Source: Dipteris shenzhenensis
Taxonomy: Eukaryota > Polypodiophyta > Polypodiopsida > Gleicheniales
NCBI GenBank assembly: GCA_047967505.1
Contig: CM106539.1
Reading direction: 5' to 3' (one strand)
DNA length: 64,000 nucleotides
Part shown: positions 44,266 through 57,616 of the stretch, in pieces
Position numbering within the stretch: the stretch's first letter is position 1
Layout: each line of letters opens with the position of its first letter
Translations under genes and position numbers: made by a program
The notes under the pieces: model-generated
Seen by the model: only the letters and a program-made list of their open reading frames with translations
Told to the model about the DNA's origin: nothing
Databases searched by the model: none

Positions 44266-45188
44266 AGTCTATGCAAGGTCACGTCAAGGTGCGTGCGAGT
44301 TGCAGGGCATTTGCAGGGCGGGGGCAAGTTGCAGGTACTTAATATTCCAAGATTTGATGGCGGGAGGTGTGAAAATTCAAATTTCGCGAGAGTAGTGAAA
44401 TTTCATCCATCAGTTTTCCCCCTCCGACGATACATGTCAGTAGAATTGGATATCCCAAACAAGTGCAATGTGGCCTAAAACGCTTCAAAACACAAATAGG
44501 CCAAAGGGCATGCTATCGGGTTACATGCAATGACCTTTGGCATGCTTATGAGCCATGTAGCAAGCAAGTGCATGGAAAAAGAAACAATTCAAAATTGTAA
44601 ATAGTGTTGGATTTATTAAAATATCTTTGCACATGCACAAATTACACTTTTCCGACTTATTCTATTTTAGGGTGAATCTAGATACCAATACCAACAACTA
44701 TCAATGTTTTAAGACCACAATGCACTAGTCCCAATAGTTTGGATTCCAAATTTTCAATCCGTTTTGGTTTTCAACAAATCAAAAGAAAGTTATGGAACGT
44801 GCCCTCAAATGGGTCTGCATCACTTTAGCACAACATTGGAGGCCCATTAACCCATGCATAATGATCTCATTTAGGTGTGTCCTTGGGTGGCGGAGAAGCT
44901 CACATAGTGTACTTTAGAATGATTACTTGGTTGCATGTATGTATAGAATAAAATTTTGATGTTTTTGAATAAATTGTTATATCCTATAGTCTTCAGGATG
45001 CATGCTTCACATGTAGCATAGCACTTGTAATGCTTTAACGATCTCGTTTCAAATGCTTATTCCATAATTTTTTGCTATCATGTTCAAGTTTGGAAAAATA
45101 AAGTTTGCCGCATTCAATAGCAATGCATAAGTTATGGGTCATGCAAGATACCCATATACAGAAAAGTCCCTGAACCTCAACAAAAATG
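44266..45188. other. Unassigned AT-rich sequence
   Basis: No gene or element recognised. Confidence 0.3.
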
Positions 45189-45219
45189 GCTACACCCAAG
45201 CAAACAATGACCCACATGT

Positions 45220-45264
<45 letters not shown>

Positions 45265-45300
45265 GAGAGAGAGAGAGAGTAGCATACATATGCATAGCAT
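45189..45300. repeat. Duplicated GGCTACACCCAAGC module with (CA)n(TA)n(GA)n
   Basis: GGCTACACCCAAGCAAACAA TGACCCACATG leads into (CA)18 at 45221-45256, a short TA run, then (GA)8 to 45280 and AGCATACATATGCATAGCAT. A sister module with the same opening starts at 46688. The repeats are compound microsatellites. Confidence 0.8.
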
Positions 45301-46073
45301 ATACATAAGAGATGAGTAGATTAGAATTTTATTGCAGTAAAGGAAAGTTGAAACAAGAAAAAACTTCCATACATGCATTCCAATGAGGCACACTCTTACT
45401 TGTTCACGTCCTTAGAGATATAATACAAGTTCCATACATGCCTCACATGTGTCCCTCTCTCATGCGACAATACAAAGCACCCCATAGGGGTGTAGATGTC
45501 CATGTAGTCAAGTATTGAGGAGTTGAGGATGTGGGAATGTCCATGTCGTGGATAAATTCCCTCTTGCTCAGCCGAGGCTCTCAGCAATGGCTGAATGTAA
45601 TCTTTTGGGCTCTCAACGATCTCTTGGCTCATTGGATGTAATGTTTTGGTCTCTAAGGCATTTATGTAATCTCTTTTTGTTCAATTTGAGGCTCCCAGTA
45701 TGCACTGTTGTTATCTTTTATATTTGTATTTGAATGGTTATGGCCGCTACCTATAATCTTTTGTTTAAGGCTCTTAGCAATTGCCAAGTTTTATAAATGT
45801 AACATCCTTTGTTCAAATTTTTCTTGGTATAAGTTGATAATTTTTATATAACTTGTTATTGGACGTAAATGTACATTGTAATCTCTTTTGCTTAATTTTC
45901 ACTCGATAAATTATACTTTTGCCATCATTTATATTTACTGCAATAAGGACTAAAATACTAGGAAAGGACTATAATTTCCTTGGTTTATGACCAAAATAGC
46001 ACTAAAATAACTCCAACGACCCCACCATTGTGGTTGCATGGAGATACATCTAGAAAAATACAATTAAACTTTC
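45301..46073. other. Unassigned sequence
   Basis: No recognisable gene. A 78-codon minus ORF at 45396-45632 has no motif. Confidence 0.3.
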
Positions 46074-46392
46074 AAAAAATGCAATTAACGATATGGCCCT
46101 TAAGGGGTCACCTCTAGGGGCAAGGGCCATATCTATGTGCATTATACAATATCCAAGATGCCACTAGACATAAATGGCAAGTCGATATGGCCCTTGCCCC
46201 TAAAGGGGACCCCTCAAGGGCCATATCGTCAATTGCATTTTGCTTGGTTGCACAACGGAATACATTTTCCTTGGTACACAAATATATAACTCCAAGAACC
46301 ACTGTGGTGGTTTTCATAGATCTCCTCCTATAATACGTAAAAATAGGTAACGGAGCTATAACTCCAAGAACTAGCGCGGTGATCTCTCCAAG
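46016..46392. repeat. Three imperfect direct repeats (ATAACTCCAA module)
   Basis: A motif near TAACTCCAAGAACCAYNGNGGTGGTT..ATAGATCTCCTCC occurs at about 46009, 46288 and 46352 (AACTCCAACGACCCCACCAT, AACTCCAAGAACCACTGTGG, AACTCCAAGAACTAGCGCGG). The copies lie on both sides of the large inverted repeat at 46074-46243. Confidence 0.65.
46074..46243. repeat. 60-bp inverted repeat (large hairpin)
   Basis: Left arm 46074-46133 and right arm 46184-46243 are reverse complements with only a handful of mismatches, separated by about 50 bp. The arms share GATATGGCCCTTGCCCCTA, a purine/pyrimidine-balanced core, and AATTGCATTTT at the outer ends. The transcript would fold into a long stem of the kind processed into small RNAs, or the unit could be a foldback transposon or MITE. 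No target duplication was identified. Confidence 0.85.
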
Positions 46393-46687
46393 ACAACCTT
46401 GAATTCTGGGCAATGACGTAGTCAGGCCAGTGATGAGGCGATGCTCAAAATGATAGATTATGTCTCATTATTACACTAAAAACTAGTGTCTTGGTCTCTC
46501 TAAGCCAACCTATGATTTGCATGGGCTGCGAGCAAAGAAGCGGCAAAAGGCTACATGATGACCGGTGGTCAAGGCCAGAGACTACGTTGCGGTGGTGTTT
46601 AGAATGATAGATTGCAAAATTCAAATATTCACCCAAAAGCGCATCGCATTGCAGCCCCAAAATTGCCCCGAAAATAGTTCTGCGATT

Positions 46688-46713
46688 GGCTACACCCAAG
46701 CTAATGTTGACCC

Positions 46714-46784
<71 letters not shown>

Positions 46785-46972
46785 AGATTTATATGCTATG
46801 CATATATTCACATGTATCTATCTATCTATATAATGTGTGTGTGTGTGTGTGTGCACGTGCATGTTGGCTACATACTCCATATGTATCTATATGCTTCTCT
46901 CTCTATCTCTATGTATGTATGTATGTGTGTGTTGTGTATGTGCACATGTGCAAATGCATATGGATGCATGCA

Positions 46973-47013
<41 letters not shown>

Positions 47014-47213
47014 TTGTGTGTATGCTATCATATAATGTGCCTACTAGAGCATACATATACAAATATAAATAAATATAAATATAAATATAGATAGATAGAT
47101 AGATAGATAAATAAATATAAATATAGATAGATAAATAAATATAAATATAGATAGATAGATAAATAAATATAAATATAGATAGATAGATAGATAAACACAC
47201 ACACACACACACA
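46688..47213. repeat. Compound microsatellite block: (GA)33, (GT)9, (AT)17, (GATA/AAAT)n, (CA)8
   Basis: The block starts with GGCTACACCCAAGC (the module also at 45189). It then runs through GA 46715-46781, GT 46834-46852, AT 46976-47011, a long GATA/AAATATAA array 47060-47195 and CA 47196-47212. All long ORFs in this interval are microsatellite artefacts. Confidence 0.93.
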
Positions 47214-47607
47214 TGTCTACTACTATGTATGCATATATGTGTCCAATAATCTCCTAGTATTCATGGATATGGTTGTTGCAAGCCTCCTCTGTTGTGATGA
47301 AGCTTTCCCATGCCACATGCTTGAGAGCATTGATCATGTGATCAATCTCCTCATGCCAACCCACCATAGGCATCCATCCACTAAGGTAACTCAAGGCTAT
47401 CCCAAAGATTCTATCCTATAAAGTAACTAATACATTATGCAACATTTTAGAGGCATTTTAATGTGGACCCCATCATGCAAGCATCTCTTCTCATGATAGA
47501 AATTAAAATCATGAGTTGATTTTGATGTTTTAAAGGTACTAGATGTGGCTTTGATGTTGTAAGGTCCATTTCATTCAATACAATTTTACAAATTCAATTC
47601 ACGGTGA

Positions 47608-47638
<31 letters not shown>

Positions 47639-48740
47639 AATTTTAGTAATCCCATAAAAAATGAACCATACAGTTAATTCCATCATCTGGGGATTTAGTC
47701 CTTGAATCATTCTGTGTATCAATCCTCCATCAAGGAAATAGTTCCCTGCCATAAACAAAAGGTAGCACAAACCATGTAGAGATGAGATCGTAGGTGCAAT
47801 TAGAACTTCATCATATAAGTGGTCCATTGGTAGTGTAGTAAATAGGTATGTGAGTTTGTGAATACTAAATTAGTGTGAATCGATGAATGTATGTGCCTGT
47901 ATGAGTGTGCATGAGTATACGTGTATGTATGGTATTAGTATGTACATGAATGTGTGTGTGTGTGTGTGTGTTGAAGATGACATTCTTGCATAATAATTGG
48001 ATTTGTTTGCTGTACTTATCATTGCTGTGCTAGTATTGTATTGGTTGCCTTAATGTCTTATGAGAATGGAATGATATACAGAATTCTTACATAATAACCT
48101 TAGCTCTACTTATCATCGCTTGTTGATGTTGGGGGTCGACACTCTTTACTCCTTTTGTCTCCTAGTTCTGTATTAGCTAGTGCTTCATGTTTAGTTGAGT
48201 TTTCAAAAGATTTAGAGCTAAAATGACTTCTACTAATGTGGAATGATAACTAATATGTTATCCCATGGCATTTATGTTGGGATATTATTTTGTTGTCGAT
48301 ATACACTGCCTACGGTTTCTCATGTTACTGTTTAACTTCAAATATGCTTATCTTTATTTGCTGATTGAACTAGCTCCTTTGTTGGCAACTTTGTTTAATA
48401 AGTATATGTCTTGCATCAATGGTAGTCACTGATGCTACGACTCTGTGGTCATTGTTTAAATTGAACTAATTGGCCATAGCTATGATTTCTAGCCCTACTT
48501 AGGGTTGTGCCTTGTTCATTAAGTGGTGTTATATTATTCCCCTCGAAGGCACTTGAACTCACTCCTAATGATGCAGGTACGATTTATCATTAAGAAAGCT
48601 GATGATTTCTCTTTGCTCAATCTATAGAAAAGGAAATGTAAAAGATTTATTCATCTCCATTTTGTCAATAAATTTTTTGATTTTATTTCACTTGAAAAAG
48701 TTTTTTTGGAAGTTTTTCAGAAATTTGGGATTACAAAGGC
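47214..48740. other. Unassigned sequence with GT microsatellites
   Basis: (GT)n tracts lie at about 47607-47629 and 47949-47971. No gene is recognised; a 77-codon minus ORF overlaps one of the tracts. Confidence 0.35.
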
Positions 48741-50450
48741 ATGATCTACTTTAACATTGGCTTTGGTTGGAAATTTCCTAGGAACTTGGCTGCCACTTTC
48801 TATAGACCTTTGGACACTTTTTGTGACTTCTCTGTAAATTCCCTAACTTGCATTTGTGCCACCTCAAACAAATTTAATCCCTTTACACAAGACTTTGATA
48901 ACTTTGGTACCCATCTCGTCTCCACTGACCCATTGATATGTAGACACCCTTTCCTACAAGACTTTGTGAAAAAAGGTCTCAACCATAGGTACCAATTAAT
49001 CCCTACCCAATCATTAAAGAGTTGAATCTTGCTTAGACTAAACTATGTTCTTGGATGTGCATTAATAGGACATCAAAACATGAGAATTTCATTGAGATGA
49101 TTGTCCTTAGGGAATCTCAATTCCTCTTTCCAAATCATAGGTTCAATAAAAAACTATGGTTTCTTGATAAAGATATTATGGATGAAGTAAATTACCTCAC
49201 TTACCATCTTTACATTTTGGGACTTGACAGATTGTCTCAAACTTTGACATTCATTTGCAAAAAATTAGTGAAACTAGCAATCAATCAAAGACTGAGCCCT
49301 CTTGAATTCTCACTATCTTTGGTCACAGAAAATGAGATACTTGACAATGTTGGAATCTATTCACTATCCTATGGCATTAAGCAGCCATCCAAACTGACCT
49401 TTCCTTATCTCATGGGTACATATAAAGCTCACAAAAAGGCTTTTTGATGGCTCACTAATGCCCATAACTGTATAATCACTAATATTACCAACGTTATCAC
49501 TAAAATTCTTGTTGCCCTTGATTCGGGAATTCAAGAGTATACTGAAATGGTTCATAGGGACTCTAGACCTTTACCCATACTCACACTAATTCATATTAGA
49601 TTATCTATAACCAATATGATTTCTTGATTAATCTACCAAAAAGAATTTTTCCTGTATATACCTTGATATCATGTCATGTTATGAAGCCATACCTCACTAA
49701 GGTAAATACAACCTCATTGATTCCCTCCAAAACTTTGTGAATATCGATACTAAGCAAAATAGGCTACCTTGGCTTTAAAAAACCAAGAAATAGTTTGGAC
49801 TTACAAAGAAAAAGAAAGAGTGTATGGTCAACTTCAAAGATTTCATTAATCTGAACCTTTTTATATTAGACAACTATTCATGAAACTTGGTAATGATGTT
49901 TATATGCAAACAAATTGGTGTAGCCTATATCTTGCTTGGTTTAAAGTACAATATATTCTTAAACTATCACGACTTAAAGATATGGAGAAACTCAAAGCTT
50001 TCTATTGTTGGGCATGATTTATGGACCACTTAGTTTTTATTAATAACAAGTTTATCTTCATTTTTCTCATAAGAAACCTTTGATCTGGCAGATCCAATGT
50101 GTGTTTACCCTTTGGAGATTATTTCCATCAAGCCCACTTATGAAACTTATTCTACTACTCATCTTAACACTTCCATAACACTTTTGAGACCTTTTATTAG
50201 GGATTATGAAACTCATACTTATTGAAAAAAAGAAAAATTCCCTTGTACTAATGTTTCTTTTATTCATGCAGCAGGCAATAGACCCAAAAATATTTCGTAC
50301 AAGGTTTATGTATCACAGGTGCCACCCCTTATTTACAATGCTTTGCATGGGTCATGGGATTTTATCGATTTGCTGAGATTAATTAATATTTTTGAAAAAA
50401 AAGGGTCTAACCTGCACTTGAATCACCAAAAATATCTTGCATTTCTTAAC
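48741..50450 (+). pseudogene. Penelope-like reverse transcriptase relic
   Basis: An N-terminal block (FDNFGTHLVSTDPLICRHPF, then FVKKGLNHRY, 48885-48995) resembles the segment before the RT core of Penelope-like elements. The core follows: a 130-codon frame at 49055-49447 ending LTFPYLMGTYKAHKKAF, then WLTNAHNCIITNITNVITKI (49450-49510), and after frameshifts FMDHLVFINNKF at 50018-50053. The last is the position of the catalytic (Y/F)-x-D-D-L-x-x-I-N-N box, with the second Asp now His. CVYPLEIISIKPTYET and LNTSITLLRPF follow (50100-50190), then a thumb-like stretch IYNALHGSWDFIDLLRLINI (50330-50390). No GIY-YIG nuclease is visible. Many stops and frameshifts: a dead copy. Confidence 0.7.
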
Positions 50451-50575
50451 AAATAGCATCTTTCTTGGGTTACGCTTTAATATTTGCATTTTGATTAATC
50501 TATTTGGTGAGGGGTAAGCTCCACATGGTGAGATTTATCCCTCAAAATGTGGTCTTACTCTCCAGGTTGGGGTTG

Positions 50576-50666
50576 GGCCACACACATACATACACACACA
50601 CACTCTCACACACACATACATGCTCACACACACTCTCATAGTGTTTCATTAATACTGCATTTATAG

Positions 50667-50702
<36 letters not shown>
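50576..50702. repeat. (CA)n-rich compound microsatellite
   Basis: Interrupted CACACATACA and CTCACACACA units (50580-50638) are followed by a pure (CA)15 at 50671-50701. Confidence 0.9.
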
Positions 50703-52755
<2,053 letters not shown>

Positions 52756-55700
52756 ACATCCCTTTAGGGACCCTTGTGTGGTTCAAGCTTGTCAACATAC
52801 TGATGGACCACGAAATTAGGAAATCATAGAAAGGAAAACATGGAGAAGAGTGTGGTTAGCCTTCCATTACTTTGATTTATACAATACATGGTACATTACT
52901 TCAATAATTGGTAACCTGTGGGCTTTACCTACGGCACATAGTTGTAACTACAGATTATTCTACCACATGTTAGGTAATTTATATGGATTAAAACTATGAA
53001 TGTTCCCAAGGGATCCCTTGGACCGCCTCATCTATATTAAATGCAATGGAAAACCTTACCTATAAAACTTTGTACTTTAGTATGCTGGCATGATGGTGTC
53101 CTTGGATAGTGAAGGGAGTAATGGAATACAGGTGGACTATACCCATCATGATGATAAGGGATGATGATAATTCATGTATTCTCAATAGTATGGTATTCCA
53201 ACTATCAATGACGATAACTAAAGGATGATTAGTAAGGGATGAGTCTAACTATGGATCTTTATTCTTTTGGATTCATCCATGCTCTAGGCCTTCGAAAGAC
53301 CACTTTAGACTTTTATCCCTAATCTAAACACCTTGGTGTATCATTTTAGATGGACATAGATACTCAACCTTCAACCATGGATTAGTGTAATTATCCCTTG
53401 GTATTAAGGGAAATATTTATGACCTTATGGTGTAGATAACCTGTAACCATAACCCATGTTAGGAAAAGGAGGGGTGACTAACACTTGTACATTTTGCTAA
53501 GTTGATAGTACGAAAATAAAACATTGTACCCACCTTTGTATTAAACACAGATAGTGGTGGGAGGTGTACCAAAGGGAAGTAAAGCAAGAGATAAAAGATG
53601 GTTTAGGATTTTTTAAGATATTTGAGATATCCAAAGCAGCTAAATGTTGTCAGCACAAGTACATTCTGGGGACCACCATAGGAAATGTACACGTGTTGAT
53701 GACACATGGGGATCATATATGAATAGATCACATGTTGAATAGTAGGAAGTGAAATTTTATACTTGGGACTTGTGTATAGGATAGGAGTTATGAAGGGATG
53801 ACATACAACTATGACCTTGAGAAGGATGGCCCATTGATTCATTAAGGAGTACATCTCCTTTCCCCCCCACTTCATGCTTTAGCCAACCAATGCTCAATGG
53901 CCAAGCTTATGATAGAGAGACTCTTTGTATGGATGAACAACCCCCTTCCTCCTTCCTCTACTGCCGGTTGCATGTCACGCTGAAAAGAAGCCTACTTCAC
54001 TCCCACTAGTAGTTGCATGGAGCTCCAAAAAAGAGAGCCTGCTTCCACTAAGCTATTACCCATGTCCAATATATTCTCACCCTTCAATACATGAAGAGAG
54101 CTCGAATAATTGGAGGCGTTAATGGCAAAGAGATGTGCGGAGACTTGCGGAAGCCCAACAGCAATAGCTATGACCTTAGAGCAACTACGAGCCACAGTTC
54201 CTAGCAAAGACGATGCAAAAGCTCAAAGAGATTAGCCAAGTGCACGTCCCCACAAGTTTATATCCCTGGGGGTGAGTTCGTCACATAGGTCATCTAAAAA
54301 CATGACCGTTAGGCTCCCATTGTGAGACTTATGGGAGGGAGTGATGCTTGTTTCTTGACGCTCTCTAGTATACGTTTAGCCTGCATCGCTTTGATCCATG
54401 ACTTTGATCATGGGATCTCCATGGATAGTAGAGGCCTAGCCTTACACTTCTCATTGCTTTTCTTGAGTGATATAGCCACGGTAGCCCAGGCACTATAGTG
54501 CTAGGACAATCGTAGTATGAGTACAAGAGATAGCGAGCTTCATATATGTGCTAAGGATCCCCATGGAGGCTTGGACCAGTACATAGAGCTAGATTCATCA
54601 AGCTTAGTGCTCACAAACTCTGTGTAATTGTCGGTTTCGTGGGGAGCAGCCAATTTTCATGCAGATTGATGACTAGTAGAGCTAGATTGATGGCCAGTGT
54701 AGGATCCAGTTATAATATGCTACCTCCATTGCTTACTTGTGATCAATTTCCCACTTTACATGGTGACATATTCATACCATACACTATTATATTGCGATGA
54801 GAAATGACAATAGATGCTGGCTGGCATGGTGCAGTAGTTAGTAGTATTCCTTGTGTAAATATCATGAAGAAATAAGAGGATAAAAAATTCTATGTCCCAG
54901 TCTCCAGAAGCAAGCCACTCGTTGCACTAGACTTTGTCCCACCTATGGGCAAACCAACAATTGATACACCCTCTGGAATGCTATATCCAAGATCATCGAC
55001 TTCCATTGTGAGCTTATGTAAGATGGCAATTCGTTACGAGAGCAGATTGTACGCCTCGTTTTCTAGACCAACTACTACACCAGGCAGCTTGGTGATATGC
55101 GCAATTTTTGAGCATTATTTGGCTTTTCCTCTATTGATTCGAGACATAATCTTGTACATTGAATCTGTTATAGGATGTTGCATGGCTAGATACTTAGAGA
55201 TTATGACATAAGCAAGAAAAACAGATGCCTACTCATGACTAGATCTAACACTATTGAGTTAGGACTAGCATTCCTATAGTAGAAGACAAGAACTGACATT
55301 TTTGGGAGAATTAGCATGTTAGAGTGTCTCTATTACTTCTTCATAAGAAGAATTTACTTTTTATGGGATATGGACTTAAGAGACCTTTTTGGGATAAAGA
55401 CTTAGGCATTTTAAAGTCTAACTATTGATTCTTCATTTCATATTAACATGAGTTAATTTGCTATAAACTATTGATTATATGGGTTCTCATTAGCCATAAC
55501 ATATATATGTAAAGAGGCCTTGGCATATATATGGGTATATATATTTGTCTCTATAATCTTGGCATTTATACCTATGTAAATACATGTATATCTCGTCAGC
55601 CTTCGCATATTGTTTATTTATATTTTTACCAAAGAGCTCTTGTAAATGTGGAAGTACACATAGCTTCATTATTCATTACTTTCATCGGGATAAGAGGAGG

Positions 55701-56400
55701 ACCATTGGTATTACTTACATTCAATTATTGTCAACTGACATGACGGGCTCATTATATGAAGTTTTTTGGGGCAAATCCCAAGGCCAACGAGGCATTAAGC
55801 CTAAAGTATGGTATTTATGATGCAGGGGCTAGTCACGACATATTTTCACTGGTTTTGAGTTCATTATAACACCCCTTAGTGGGATAATCCTTTCTACTTA
55901 TGAATGGAATGACCCTGATGATGTAGGAATTGGAGACCCTTTTAAGATTTTATCTTGCAGGTTTATGGGCATGGCTTGCTTTGAAATGGAAATTGGAATC
56001 TTATCACAATATGTTATGCCTAGGATGCCATTAATGTTTGAAGAAATTTTATGGCCCTATGAGAATACACTATACTTACCCAGCTAACACGAATGCCACT
56101 AGGAGCATACATCAACTCCTACTAACAACCTTTTCCTAATAACTTACCCCTTGGATTTTTCTTTTTCTTTTTTGTTCTTTCTTCTTTGAATGGTCATAAG
56201 TACTCAACTCGGCTCACTCAAATCTTAAGGTGTGAGTTCCAGAAGAATCACTCATCCACAACAATAATTCAGTACATCCCTCTTCTCCAATGTAGTAAAA
56301 GAAGATTCAGTCCAGTGCATAGGAAAGACTACTTCGCATGATCTTCATTGAAAACACTCCAAAAACCATGAACTTTGAACGATCTATAGGACTAGATCAA
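52756..56400. other. Unassigned sequence
   Basis: No domain could be recognised on either strand in 3.6 kb. Small ORFs (for example 54945-55211 and 55531-55820) lack motifs. The right end may be the internal region of the LTR element whose 3' LTR starts at 56418, but no pol motif was legible. Confidence 0.35.
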
Positions 56401-56403
56401 GAT

Positions 56404-56417
56404 TAGGAAGGGGGGCA
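56404..56417 (+). promoter_or_regulatory. Polypurine tract
   Basis: AGGAAGGGGGGCA directly precedes an LTR starting TGTTAACC, the expected arrangement at the 3' end of a plus-oriented LTR retrotransposon. Confidence 0.65.
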
Positions 56418-56865
56418 TGTTAACCGATTAGTTAACAATATGCCACCACTAGTTAGGAATGTCATTTCATGGATAGTGGCATGTCCATAGAGCTAGGATT
56501 GTGCCTTAGATCCAAATAGGCCCAAGGTGGTTGTAAAAGAATGAGGAAAGAGAGTGGTATAAAGGGAATAGGGTTGTGGACCTCCCTTCAAAAGGTGACA
56601 TGTATAAAAGGCCAAGTGGTTGACTTTGGTCTTCATTGTTGGATGCACAAGTTTGGAATACAAGCTCCATGTTCTCTTCCAAGAGTGTTTTTGGGTGTTC
56701 TCTTGTTTCCTTTGTAGTGCCTTTGTGTTGCCACTCCATCCCCCTTCATTCTCCACTTCTCCTCCCCTTCTCCCTCTCTTATCCCATCTCCCCTTTCCCT
56801 CTTCCTCTATCTGTAGGCAGGTTTATATCCATCATTTTTTGGGGTTCTTGTGTGCAAGGCTAACA
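56418..56865 (+). mobile_element. 3' or solo LTR (448 bp) of an LTR retrotransposon
   Basis: It starts TGTTAACC and ends GGCTAACA, giving the terminal inverted repeat TGTTA/TAACA. A TATA box (TATAAAAG, 56603) is followed 40-130 bp later by T-rich sequence suited to an R/U5 region. A polypurine tract lies at the left and no primer site at the right, so this is the 3' LTR of an element extending left, or a solo LTR with a PPT remnant. The matching 5' LTR was not found. Confidence 0.6.
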
Positions 56866-57556
56866 TGATGCAACATCATGATTGGTTGAGATTTGATCAA
56901 AAGACTTGGTTGGAATACCCAAATTTATGGTTTACTTGAGATTCCCACTTATTAACTGGATTTCACTAACATTTTACATGCATTTCTTCATATCTTTAAT
57001 TGCTCACCTCTGATTACTATTCAATACTAAAATGCCAAATTTTGATTTTGCTAATCTAGATCGAGTGACATGGATAACAACTGTGTGTCGGTATTGAAGC
57101 CTGCAGTCCCACAATTCATAGAATACATGTTCTAACGTGCTATGTTTGTGGATGGATGTAGGTGAGTTGGCATACCTCTCCATCAGGTTTGCATTAGAAA
57201 ATATAAGGCATGAAGACATGGCGTTGGCAACTTTGAGGAGCACTCTACAACGGATTTTCTCCAAGTATTGCTAAATATAACTGAACTCTCTATTGGAGAC
57301 TATTTATCAGTATCATTGGACTTTTTGCAATGTATTGACATATATGTGGTATAATAATTGACTCCCACTTTGACACCTTGTTAAGAGGAATGGTATGATA
57401 TGGATTATTCTCACTTATGTGGTATTGAGAGGTTAGTTATTAACTAACTACTCTCACTAGTTGTTTGAAAAGGGCGATAGTAGATGTTTGAAATTGATTT
57501 ACTTTGATATTGAAAACTGGTCTAGTAGTATAGTAGGATAGATCTTTGATAGGTCT

Positions 57557-57558
<2 letters not shown>
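56866..57558. other. Unassigned sequence
   Basis: No gene or element motif recognised between the LTR and the CA microsatellite. The 86-codon minus ORF at 57004-57264 is unremarkable. Confidence 0.3.

Positions 57559-57615
<57 letters not shown>
57559..57615. repeat. (AC)n microsatellite
   Basis: An uninterrupted AC run of about 57 bp directly borders the Gypsy-type coding remnant to its right. Confidence 0.95.

Positions 57616-57616
<1 letters not shown>

Noticed and set aside
44206-44478. 90-codon plus ORF opposite the basic minus ORF
   Set aside because: It has no motif, and its overlap with the more coding-like minus frame suggests a shadow.
46686-47212. Overlapping ORFs rich in Arg-Glu, Ile-Tyr or Cys-Val
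   Set aside because: They are products of GA, AT, GATA and GT arrays.
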